A stretch of 35,966 bases of DNA. Origin: Gammaproteobacteria bacterium. GTDB taxonomy: Bacteria > Pseudomonadota > Gammaproteobacteria > Eutrophobiales > Eutrophobiaceae. This document shows positions 8,345 through 15,936 of the stretch, in pieces (positions within the stretch are counted from its first letter, which is position 1; the number at the start of each line of letters is the position of its first letter). The notes beneath the pieces are model-generated. The model did not search any database, had not been told where the DNA came from, and saw nothing but the letters and a program-made list of their open reading frames with translations. The position numbers and the translations under genes were made by a program. The stretch spans positions 1 to 35,966 of the forward strand of contig JAJFKM010000063.1 in NCBI GenBank assembly GCA_021773215.1, written 5' to 3'.

Positions 8345-9439
8345 ATGCTAACAAATAGCAAAAAAGCCAATATAACTGAGAGAAGGAATTACTATCGTAT
8401 TCTGAATATACAGCCAGATGCGCCGCTAGAAATCATCAAAAACAATTATCGTACTTTATTGCAGAAATTGCGATTACACCCTGATCTGGGGGGGGAACAC
8501 TGGAATGCTTCGGTAATCAATGAGGCATACAATATCCTACGGCATCCGGAAAAACGTGCGGCCTACGACAAAAACCTGTTAAAACAATATGGTGTCCGCA
8601 GACTATCGCAAGGGCATCTTGAAAAATCGACACTTAACGAATCCGCGAACACTTCAGATACAAAAGACTTACATGGAAACCAAAGGAATTATTATCGACT
8701 ATTTAATATACAACCCGATTCACCAGTCAGCATCATAAAGACAAGTTATTTAACTTTATCAAAGAACTCAGACCTGCCAAAAGAATCACTAAATGAAGCT
8801 TATCGTATTCTCAGCAATCCTGAAAAACGTGCCTTGTATGATCGACTAATAACTCGTTATCCTCACCCTGAAGCATTAGAAAAATTAAATACTGGAAAAC
8901 AAAAACAGCCGGTCAAAACCTTAGGTTTGTCAATTTACACAGAGGCGGAACCGCGATCTCCCAAGGCAAATAATAAATCAATTAACAACTCATATTACCA
9001 GCCCGTTATCACTCAGTACTGCACATTTTGTAAGACACCTCATGAACAGAGTCCGTGTAAAGACACAGCCCCTCTATGTGGTGAATGCAATAGCCCTTTA
9101 TTCCCACCATCAAAATCATTTATCGATCAACAACGTCGAGACATTGTGCGATTAACAAACAATAGTAAGGTTCAGCTATACACCTATTGGCCGGGTAAAT
9201 TTAGCATAGGAACTGTAACCGACATCTCTCCACTTGGCATACAGCTAGTTTCATCAATCGAACTACCGAAAGATCAAATAATTAAAGTTGATGGTGAAGA
9301 TTTTAAAGCAGTCGGAATCGTGTCACATACGAACAGAAACAAACAAGAAATATCCAAAGACAAGCATACAACAGGGATTCAATTTTTAACCGTTAACTTT
9401 AACAAAAACAAAGGTCAATTCTTCTCTGAAACTGCATGA
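8345..9439 (+). CDS. Twin J-domain plus PilZ domain protein
   Basis: A 364-residue cytoplasmic protein with an unusual architecture. J-domain 1 (about 14-76) begins RNYYRILNIQPDAP and keeps the HPD motif (45-47) needed to stimulate Hsp70 ATPase. A second copy (about 114-170) begins almost identically (RNYYRLFNIQPDSP) and keeps the EAYRILSNPEKRALYD helix, but the HPD region is replaced by SKNSDLP. A short Cys-rich part follows (C226, C229, C238, C245, C248). The C-terminal PilZ domain (about 260-355) has RxxxR at 265-269 and DISPLG (DxSxxG) at 293-298, both needed for c-di-GMP binding. It is divergent from the pseudopilin and GGDEF/EAL genes. No good ribosome binding site precedes the ATG. c-di-GMP binding and an Hsp70 link are inference from the motifs. 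Confidence 0.88.
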   Translation: MLTNSKKANITERRNYYRILNIQPDAPLEIIKNNYRTLLQKLRLHPDLGGEHWNASVINEAYNILRHPEKRAAYDKNLLKQYGVRRLSQGHLEKSTLNESANTSDTKDLHGNQRNYYRLFNIQPDSPVSIIKTSYLTLSKNSDLPKESLNEAYRILSNPEKRALYDRLITRYPHPEALEKLNTGKQKQPVKTLGLSIYTEAEPRSPKANNKSINNSYYQPVITQYCTFCKTPHEQSPCKDTAPLCGECNSPLFPPSKSFIDQQRRDIVRLTNNSKVQLYTYWPGKFSIGTVTDISPLGIQLVSSIELPKDQIIKVDGEDFKAVGIVSHTNRNKQEISKDKHTTGIQFLTVNFNKNKGQFFSETA

Positions 9440-9478
9440 TCTTTAACACACAATTGTAAGCACCTATATCAGTATTTA

Positions 9479-9835
9479 TTAAGGGTGAAGATAAAAAACT
9501 TTATTCATAATCTTCCACGTCCCCTCAAACTTAAGCAGTGTAAATAAATCTGTAAATTTATGGCCTGTCCAATTGTCAAGTTCGAGCCGAACCGTTGCAA
9601 CTGTTCCAACAATATCTATATCGGCTATTTTTGCATCGAGCTCAGTCGCTGCACCATTACCATCATGCCATTCAAAAAGATTTTGTATCGGACCAGCAAA
9701 TAAATCATCGCCAATATAACCAAAGATCGTTGCGTCAGGATGAAAAGCAGGCCTCATATCATCCCCTTTCCCGGATATGGCGCCATCAATATAGTATTGA
9801 ACAGTTTTTTCAATCATTGATCGATCATCACTCAT
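9479..9835 (-). CDS. NTF2-like (SnoaL / lumazine-binding-like fold) protein
   Basis: A 118-residue single-domain protein with the NTF2 pattern: N-terminal helix (MIEKTVQYYIDGAISG), the MRPAFHPDATIFGYIGDD segment, then a curved sheet ending in FEGTWKIMNKVFYLHP. An AGGAG-type ribosome binding site lies 9 nt before the ATG. Such proteins may be small enzymes or scaffolds, and no substrate can be assigned. It converges on the J-domain/PilZ gene with a 39-bp gap. Confidence 0.72.
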   Translation of the reverse strand: MSDDRSMIEKTVQYYIDGAISGKGDDMRPAFHPDATIFGYIGDDLFAGPIQNLFEWHDGNGAATELDAKIADIDIVGTVATVRLELDNWTGHKFTDLFTLLKFEGTWKIMNKVFYLHP

Positions 9836-9890
9836 GACATTATTCTCCTGAAATGGATATAAATATTTTAATATATTATAAAATCAAGCG

Positions 9891-9904
9891 CTCTGACCTT
9901 TTGA
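9891..9904 (+). repeat. Left copy of a 14-bp direct repeat (CTCTGACCTTTTGA)
   Basis: This 14-mer recurs at 11114-11127 in the same orientation with one change (CTCTGACCCTTTGA). The two copies flank the DUF2189-DUF2788 gene pair, whose base composition differs from its surroundings. Confidence 0.5.
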
Positions 9905-9943
9905 ATTTCTCGGTGTCTTCATTAGGCATCTATCTTTAAATCA

Positions 9944-10150
9944 CTAGATACCTAGCAACCACTTGATCAGATACTTGGCGGCAAACCCTAAGATACCTAA
10001 GCCGAGTGCAAAAAACAGCACAAAGGTGCCAAACTTGCCGGCATTAGAATCGCGCGCAAGCTTCCACACGATAAACAGCATGTAGCTGATGAAAAAGCCA
10101 AGACCATACGTCAACCCAAGTTCGGATAGCTGTTGCTCGGTAATACTCAT
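9944..10150 (-). CDS. Small two-TM membrane protein, DUF2788-like
   Basis: The preferred start at 10150 gives 68 residues (MSITEQQLSELGLTYGLGF...). The open frame extends upstream to 10231, but that part overlaps the end of the preceding gene and is not family-like. Two hydrophobic segments (about 13-31 and 42-66) flank a conserved-looking KLARDSNAGKFGTFVLF linker, which resembles the DUF2788 family of short gammaproteobacterial membrane proteins. It starts 4 bp after the DUF2189 stop, so the two are probably translationally coupled. Function unknown. Confidence 0.7.
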   Translation of the reverse strand: MSITEQQLSELGLTYGLGFFISYMLFIVWKLARDSNAGKFGTFVLFFALGLGILGFAAKYLIKWLLGI

Positions 10151-10154
10151 GGCG

Positions 10155-10955
10155 TCAGTTACGGTTGATAGTGGTTCGGGCTGGCAGATCGCTAGCGTTA
10201 ACGAGGTCCCGGTATAGTCGCCACGAGGCATGCCCCATTACCGGGTATAACAAGATAAAGCCAAGCATTGCACTCGCCAGTGACAAGCCAGTCAGCAACA
10301 TCAACGTCATCGCCCAACAGGCCAGCGTTGCTGGATTACGGCCGACCGTATGTATGCTGATCACCAGTGCATTCGACAGCGGTATATCCCGATCCATTAG
10401 CAAAGGAACGGTGATGACCGTGCCTGCAAAAACAAGGCTCGCACCCAGCGCCCCGAGCAGCATCCACATCGAGAACAGTATGTCACCCTGGTTAACCACG
10501 TAGCGCAGGAAATCGAGTGGAGTATGGATCTCAATGTTGACGAACAGCTCGAACATTATCACTGAAAATACGATCCAGGCGATCGCCAAACCGACTAACA
10601 ACACCCCGAAGCGTATCAGAGATAGGCCGCCGTGGCGCCAGACCGCTATCACATCAGCAAAGCCGACGGCATTGTCCTCATCAAGTCGTCGACTCAGTGC
10701 ATATAGACCAGTAGCCAAAATCGGGCCGACCAACAACAGGGCGGAAAATGTAGCTATCGCAAGATGCCAGTTGCCATATGTGGAAATAGCAATTATCAAG
10801 CACGCCACTGTCACCAGCAGACCGTGTAGAGTGCTAGCGGCACCAGTACGCCTTGTATCCTGCCATCCCCGGCGTAGCCAGTTCGCAATGACTGACGGTG
10901 GCAATTCATGTACCGGCGGTACATTGATCTGCTGGTAGGTTGGCAACAGCCTCAC
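10155..10955 (-). CDS. DUF2189-family integral membrane protein
   Basis: A 266-residue polytopic inner-membrane protein with about six hydrophobic segments. It shows DUF2189 hallmarks: an N-terminal cytoplasmic stretch (VIANWLRRGWQDTRRTG), GPILATGLYALSRRLDE, VPLLMDRDIPLSNAL, TVGRNPATLACWAM and the C-terminal YPVMGHASWRLYRDLV motif. The function of the family is not established. Hand counts of sample lines give about 50-60% G+C, against about 30-43% in sample lines of nearby genes, and it sits between two short direct repeats, suggesting acquisition. Confidence 0.85.
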   Translation of the reverse strand: MRLLPTYQQINVPPVHELPPSVIANWLRRGWQDTRRTGAASTLHGLLVTVACLIIAISTYGNWHLAIATFSALLLVGPILATGLYALSRRLDEDNAVGFADVIAVWRHGGLSLIRFGVLLVGLAIAWIVFSVIMFELFVNIEIHTPLDFLRYVVNQGDILFSMWMLLGALGASLVFAGTVITVPLLMDRDIPLSNALVISIHTVGRNPATLACWAMTLMLLTGLSLASAMLGFILLYPVMGHASWRLYRDLVNASDLPARTTINRN

Positions 10956-11113
10956 GTTAAACTCACTCGGTTTGTTTTTATATTCTTATCTAATATCATG
11001 TTTTTATTTAATACTGGATCTTTTACAAGGGTATAAGATTTAAAACCGTAGCCTGCTCCCTATTATTACCTGGGGGTTGGAGTATTTGAAACTACATTCC
11101 TACTTTTCAAACA

Positions 11114-11127
11114 CTCTGACCCTTTGA
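11114..11127 (+). repeat. Right copy of the 14-bp direct repeat (CTCTGACCCTTTGA)
   Basis: Matches 9891-9904 at 13 of 14 positions in the same orientation. The CTCTGACC core resembles short sequences often seen near small IS200-like or REP-type elements in gammaproteobacteria, but no transposase is present here. Confidence 0.5.
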
Positions 11128-11271
11128 TTTCATAAATCATTCGCCATGCTGATTCATTTTTCCCTATGCACTAAGTTAATTGACTTCATATTAAGCTGAC
11201 TTTTACCAATCTTATATATGCCAATCCATGTGAAGTAATTTGATAGTACTTCTATTTTTATGGGAAATATA

Positions 11272-11307
11272 AAAAGCCGCAGTAATTTTTCAATCACTGC
11301 GGCTTTT
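11272..11307 (-). terminator. Rho-independent terminator of the molybdopterin oxidoreductase gene
   Basis: Perfect 12-bp arms AAAAGCCGCAGT (11272-11283) and ACTGCGGCTTTT (11296-11307) around a 12-nt loop, 42 bp after the minus-strand stop. Read on the minus strand it ends in a T-rich run. The plus strand also carries one, so it may work both ways. Confidence 0.85.
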
Positions 11308-11349
11308 CTTTTTATACTTATCATCCTTGATATCTGTTTTAGTTAAATA

Positions 11350-13473
11350 TTACGAAGCAGCTTCCACCTGAACTAGGTTATCTGAAAATGAAGGTGAATG
11401 TCCCATGTCTCCAAACTCAGCAGAACTGATAGAGTTAACTGTACCGTTGTTCAATTGGCGCCAGTAACCTAAGGTCGCAACTACAATCCCCGCATTAACA
11501 TCATCGGTAATCTGTGCCACACCTTCAAACGCACCACGGTCATTGAATACTTTCACCGTGTCACCTTCATTGATGTTACGTGTGCTCGCATCAGCCGCAT
11601 TTATCATCACAAACTGCTCACCCTGGCCTTTGATCTTGTGATCCATATTTGCATAACACGAATTCAAAAAACCGTGACTCTTCGGTGAGACAATATTCAA
11701 CGGATATTTCTTTGCCAACTCTGGGTTCGTCTCCGGTGTTTCTCGTGAAGCTACATAATCCGGCAAGCTGTCTAAATCTTCACCCGGTTGAAAGCCTTCG
11801 TACATTTGTCTGAACGGTGCCGCAACAAAATTCTTCGCACCTATAACTTCGAACTCACATTTACCTGATGGCGTTGGGAAGTTACCTTCTTTGTGAGGAC
11901 AACGGTCGTCTTTAGTACCGACATTCAAACGGGCAAAACCATTGTTACGTAAGTATTCTAAATCAATGCCATCACAAGCTGGTGCATCCCAATCAATGAA
12001 GTTCTCAAGACACTCTGAGTCTGACCATTTTAAACGTTCATCCTCATAGCCCATCAACTCTGATAAACGACGGAAGATTTCATTGTTCGGTATTGCTTCT
12101 CCCGGGGACTCAACGCTCTTGGCATTATAAGTAAGATACAAGTGACCCCATGACAAGATAATGTCTTCGAGTTCTGCACCCATAGAAGCCGGTAAAACAA
12201 TATCCGCATACGATGCCGTATCTGAGAGAAAATGTTCAGCCGAAACCATAAACATATCTTCGTTCATCAAACCTTCAACAATTTTATCCGTCTCCGGTGC
12301 TTGCGTAACCGGATTTGAATTCCAGCACATAAATGATTTAATCGGCACTTCGGTTTTAATCTCGCCAGTTAGTGCACGACCAATTTGCAGATTACTTAAA
12401 ACCGGGGTTCCTTCCGGAATTAAATCAGGACGACAAATTACATCAAACTTATAGGGGTGTTCCCAGACAGGGAATTGCGTAACGCCCCCACCTACGTGTT
12501 TCCACGCACCGGTTAAGCCCGGAATGCAGGTCACCGCGCGTATCGTTTGGCTACCACCATAGGTTCGTTCCAGTGCTACACCCATGCGTATCGCTGCCGG
12601 TTGTGAAGTTGCGAGTTCTTTAGCAAATTGGCGAATATCATCTGCGGGAACACCAGTAATCTCTGCCGCCCATTCCGGTGTACGGTCTTTCGCCCGTTCA
12701 GCCAGGGCATCAAATCCCACGGTGTGATTGGCAACGTAATCTTTATCCGTCAAGTCTTGTTCGATGATACTGTTAATCACCGCCATTGCTAACGCACCGT
12801 CAGTACCTGGCTTTGGTGCAATATGCCAATCAGCTAGTTTCGCAGTTTTTGATTTATACGAATCAATCACCACCACCTTGGCGCCTTTTTGTTGTGCTTC
12901 TTTAACAATCGCCCAGTGATGCAGATTGGTGCTGACACTGTTACACGCCCAAATAACGATGTATTTAGAATGGATGTAGCTTTCAGGGTCAACACCCGCT
13001 GTTGGGCCTACGGTCAATAACCAAGCAGTACAGGAGCCCTCACCACAGAAAGTTCTTTCCATGACGGTTGCGCCCATGCGATTAAAAAAAGCATCGCCGC
13101 CATTCAAGCCATGCACCAATCCCTGATGTCCAAGATAGCTATAAGGCACGATGGCACGCGGGCCATATTCTTCGATAATGGCTTTCCATTTATCGGTAAT
13201 TTCGGTTAATGCATCATCCCAGGAAATTCGTTCGAATTGCTTGCTTCCTTTAGGGCCAGTGCGGCGCATGGGGTATAACAAACGGTCAGGATGATAATGA
13301 CGTTTTTCGTAATCTTTTAATTTGACGCAGAGACCACCTCGGGTCATAGGATGGTCTTTGTTACCTCTAACACCAGTTACTTTGCCATCTTCAATATCGA
13401 ACACCATTGCACAGGTATCTGGACAATCATGCGGACAACCACCAAAGGCAGTTTCTTTAATTACTGCGGCCAT
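11350..13473 (-). CDS. Molybdopterin oxidoreductase of the DMSO reductase family, possibly formate-dehydrogenase-like
   Basis: A 707-residue enzyme expected to bind a Mo (or W) bis-pyranopterin cofactor and one Fe-S cluster. The N-terminal Cys set GGCPHDCPDTC (C13, C17, C21) plus C49 fits a 4Fe-4S cluster. Further family features are WDDALTEI, the ERTFCGEGSCTAW region (C143 or C148 may be the metal ligand, uncertain), the cofactor-binding segments IVIWACNSVSTNLHHW and SYADIVLPASMGAELED, and a C-terminal molydopterin-dinucleotide domain (SPKSHGFLNS, GDTVKVFNDRGAFEG). There is no Tat signal, so it is probably cytoplasmic. A GAGGG ribosome binding site precedes the ATG. Formate oxidation fits a methylotroph but is inference; thiosulfate/polysulfide-reductase-like activity is an alternative. 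No electron-transfer subunit is adjacent. Confidence 0.9.
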   Translation of the reverse strand: MAAVIKETAFGGCPHDCPDTCAMVFDIEDGKVTGVRGNKDHPMTRGGLCVKLKDYEKRHYHPDRLLYPMRRTGPKGSKQFERISWDDALTEITDKWKAIIEEYGPRAIVPYSYLGHQGLVHGLNGGDAFFNRMGATVMERTFCGEGSCTAWLLTVGPTAGVDPESYIHSKYIVIWACNSVSTNLHHWAIVKEAQQKGAKVVVIDSYKSKTAKLADWHIAPKPGTDGALAMAVINSIIEQDLTDKDYVANHTVGFDALAERAKDRTPEWAAEITGVPADDIRQFAKELATSQPAAIRMGVALERTYGGSQTIRAVTCIPGLTGAWKHVGGGVTQFPVWEHPYKFDVICRPDLIPEGTPVLSNLQIGRALTGEIKTEVPIKSFMCWNSNPVTQAPETDKIVEGLMNEDMFMVSAEHFLSDTASYADIVLPASMGAELEDIILSWGHLYLTYNAKSVESPGEAIPNNEIFRRLSELMGYEDERLKWSDSECLENFIDWDAPACDGIDLEYLRNNGFARLNVGTKDDRCPHKEGNFPTPSGKCEFEVIGAKNFVAAPFRQMYEGFQPGEDLDSLPDYVASRETPETNPELAKKYPLNIVSPKSHGFLNSCYANMDHKIKGQGEQFVMINAADASTRNINEGDTVKVFNDRGAFEGVAQITDDVNAGIVVATLGYWRQLNNGTVNSISSAEFGDMGHSPSFSDNLVQVEAAS

Positions 13474-13776
13474 ATTATTACCCTCTACTTTTATAATTTT
13501 ATTTTTACATTAAGCTGTTAAGTAAAAATGAATCAAAACTAGGTCAATTGACCCGATTAACATAAGCTTTATGAGCCTGTGTTTACTTAAGTATTGATTG
13601 ATTTATGTCTTATCCCAGCTATGTATTATGAACTGCTTACATGAATTTGTATATTTCATGTTTTATTATTATAAATCATAAGCTTATCATTTTTAAAAAA
13701 TATATATTTTGATCAAACTCTCGCAATAGGATGTAATTAGATATTATTATTTAATCCCTAATTGAATTTTACTGTG
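13474..13776. promoter_or_regulatory. Divergent control region with several dyads
   Basis: This AT-rich 303-bp region separates the molybdopterin oxidoreductase and MoxR starts. It holds a perfect 12-bp palindrome GGTCAATTGACC at 13542-13553, 69 bp upstream of the oxidoreductase start; an inverted repeat ACATGAA (13639-13645) / TTCATGT (13655-13661); and ATAAGCTTAT at 13678-13687. These are candidate operators; no regulator can be named and no gene is seen here. Confidence 0.45.
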
Positions 13777-14640
13777 ATGACTAATCTATCTAATGAATTA
13801 CAGATAAATGGTTATGTGCCTGATGCAGCACTAACAACCACACTTGAACTGATGGATAGTCTCGATAGACCTCTCCTAATAGAAGGTGATGCAGGTGTTG
13901 GGAAAACATCTATCGCCAGCACGCTGGCGAAAATACATGACTGTGAATTAATACGTTTACAGTGCTATGAAAACCTTGATGTTCAATCTTCTGTCTATGA
14001 ATGGAATTACTCAAAACAATTACTCTGGATTAATTCTCAAAACAATCAAAAAACAGACCGCGACATAAACCATATATTCACTGAGGACTTTCTGCTCGAA
14101 CGACCATTACTAAAATCTATCAGACAGAAAAAGTCCCCTATTCTCTTAATCGATGAAATAGATCGCGCTGATGAAGCATTTGAAGCCTTTTTATTAGAGC
14201 TACTATCCGAGTTCCAGATTAGCATTCCTGAATTGGGCACAATAAAAGCTGAATCTATTCCACGCGTCATCATTACTTCAAATGGCACTCGAGAACTCAG
14301 CGATGCACTACGTCGCCGTTGTTTGTATCACTATCTAGATTATCCAGACAGAGATAGGGAATTTCTGATCATTGAGCAAGCGGTACCAAATATTAATAAA
14401 AAACTAAACCAACAGATTGTCGATTTTATCCACGCATTACGTGAACAAGATTTACGCAAAAACCCGGGTATAGCAGAAACACTGGACTGGTCTGCTGCAC
14501 TCATTGGAATGGGTGTTAAAGACTTAATCGAATCAAGAGAATTAATTTCAAAAACATTGAGTTGTTTACTTAAAACGCAGGAAGATTGTGAGTTAATCAA
14601 TAACAGTACTTTAGAGAAACTGTTCCATACAGCATCATGA
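13777..14640 (+). CDS. MoxR/CoxD-type AAA+ ATPase
   Basis: ATPase of the MoxR group, which works with VWA-domain partners to mature or metallate enzymes. Walker A is GDAGVGKT (37-44 from this start), Walker B is ILLIDEIDRADE, and sensor 1 is IITSNGTRELSDALRRRC, with the lid domain after it. About 287 residues, close to CoxD of the aerobic CO dehydrogenase clusters. The ATG at 13777 is preferred; GTG at 13774 and TTG at 13762 are in-frame alternatives, and no ribosome binding site decides between them. Its stop overlaps the next start by 4 bp (ATGA), so it is translationally coupled to the CoxE-like partner. The molybdoenzyme gene diverges from it. Confidence 0.88.
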   Translation: MTNLSNELQINGYVPDAALTTTLELMDSLDRPLLIEGDAGVGKTSIASTLAKIHDCELIRLQCYENLDVQSSVYEWNYSKQLLWINSQNNQKTDRDINHIFTEDFLLERPLLKSIRQKKSPILLIDEIDRADEAFEAFLLELLSEFQISIPELGTIKAESIPRVIITSNGTRELSDALRRRCLYHYLDYPDRDREFLIIEQAVPNINKKLNQQIVDFIHALREQDLRKNPGIAETLDWSAALIGMGVKDLIESRELISKTLSCLLKTQEDCELINNSTLEKLFHTAS

Positions 14641-15761
14641 TCAGCACTAAAGTCAGTGACAGGATTGTTGAATTTGCTCACCTCCTTCGCAACAGCGGTC
14701 ACATTGTTGGTATAAAAGAACTGACTGACAGCATGCGAATCATCAGTGAGCATAATCAACCTGATGAGTATTCAACGCTACATTCCTTGCGTTCACTCTG
14801 TTGTCGCAATAAAGAAGAATGGCAACACTTTGAAAAATTATTCATGTCTTTTTGGTATCCGAATGCCTCAGCAGTAGAATCCAGTAGCACTTTTCAAAAC
14901 ACCGCGACAAGCACCCTCAAGCAGGCTAATAGCATTAGTGGTATCGCAGGCACAACGACAACCTTGTTTGAAGCAATGTCTGATTCAATCAAGTATGCCG
15001 CCGGAAAACAGAACACTATCTCAAAAGCAGATTTTCGTTTCCTCAATAATCATCATGCAATGCGTGAAGCGGAGAACCTAGCTGAGAAATTAGCCTTGCA
15101 ACTCAAAGCACGTAGTCGAGCACATCGAAAAATAGTAACGAAAGGCAGGTGCATGGATATTCGCCATACCATAAGGCGTAATATGGCGCATGGCGGTATG
15201 CCGCTACATCCGGTGTTTAGTATCAAAAATAAAAAGCCGCCACATCTGGTTATATTGCATGATGTATCTCATTCAATGACTTGGAACAATCCGCTATTGT
15301 TTCGATTTGCACGTGGGCTAATAAAAGCGTGTCCGGCGAGTGAGGCATTTGTATTTCATACACGATTGTTTTGTGTCACAAAACTTTATCGAGAAAAATC
15401 AATTCAACAAATGCGGAATAAACTAGAATCAAATAACCATCTTTGGTTAGGTGGCACCTGCATCGCCGAGTCATTGAATTCTTTTAATCAAGATTATGCG
15501 AAAACATTATTAAGAAATAACGCCATCGTCATAATCATCAGTGATGGCTTTGACACAGACGCACCTGAATATCTTGCAAGTCAGTTAAAGCTCATAAAAA
15601 GTAAAAGCAAACAAATTATTTGGCTAAATCCGATGTTGGGACGAAAGACTTACACTTCAGGTACTAAAACAATGTTGGCCGCCAAACCTTTCGTCGACAA
15701 TTTCCTCCCTGCCCACAGTGTCGACGCTTTACGTAGCGTTATTTACAGAATGAAACCCTAG
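14637..15761 (+). CDS. CoxE-like VWA-domain protein
   Basis: A 374-residue partner of the MoxR-type ATPase. The N-terminal half is helical (VEFAHLLRNSGHIVGIKEL, then FEKLFMSFWYP), as in CoxE proteins. The C-terminal von Willebrand A domain starts near residue 200 and keeps the MIDAS metal site: DVSHS (209-213), the Thr of LGGTCIAESL and the Asp of ISDGFDTDAPE. No signal peptide or TM segment is seen, so it is cytoplasmic. CoxD/CoxE pairs assist insertion or activation of the metal centre in CO dehydrogenase-type molybdenum hydroxylases. None is present here, so the divergent molybdopterin oxidoreductase is the obvious candidate client (inference). Confidence 0.86.
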   Translation: MISTKVSDRIVEFAHLLRNSGHIVGIKELTDSMRIISEHNQPDEYSTLHSLRSLCCRNKEEWQHFEKLFMSFWYPNASAVESSSTFQNTATSTLKQANSISGIAGTTTTLFEAMSDSIKYAAGKQNTISKADFRFLNNHHAMREAENLAEKLALQLKARSRAHRKIVTKGRCMDIRHTIRRNMAHGGMPLHPVFSIKNKKPPHLVILHDVSHSMTWNNPLLFRFARGLIKACPASEAFVFHTRLFCVTKLYREKSIQQMRNKLESNNHLWLGGTCIAESLNSFNQDYAKTLLRNNAIVIIISDGFDTDAPEYLASQLKLIKSKSKQIIWLNPMLGRKTYTSGTKTMLAAKPFVDNFLPAHSVDALRSVIYRMKP

Positions 15762-15936
15762 TAAAGCTAACCTCAGAGGCAACTCCTTTCATGAAGTCCA
15801 TAAGTCACTATTTTTGCTGAGTATTACAGCAATAAATAATACAAAATTTAAAGCTTTTCCCCTAAAGAAAGTTACAAAACCTGCCGATAAAGCTGTGTAA
15901 ACCAATAAACCTAAAATTATTCGCAGGGAAAATGCT

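Larger units (their letters stand above)
10956..11349. other. 394-bp intergenic region between two minus-strand genes
   Basis: AT-rich spacer with no convincing gene. It holds the right copy of the 14-bp repeat (11114-11127) and, near its right end, the hairpin terminator of the molybdopterin oxidoreductase gene. The promoter of the DUF2189-DUF2788 pair is presumably in its left part, but no clear box pair was recognised. Confidence 0.6.

Noticed and set aside
10534-10938. 134-aa open frame antisense to the DUF2189 gene
   Set aside because: The minus-strand gene has clear family motifs along its length. The antisense frame arises from the higher GC of this segment.
14340-14759. 139-aa minus-strand frame across the MoxR/CoxE-like junction
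   Set aside because: Both plus-strand genes are well supported, including a 4-bp overlap; the antisense product resembles nothing known.
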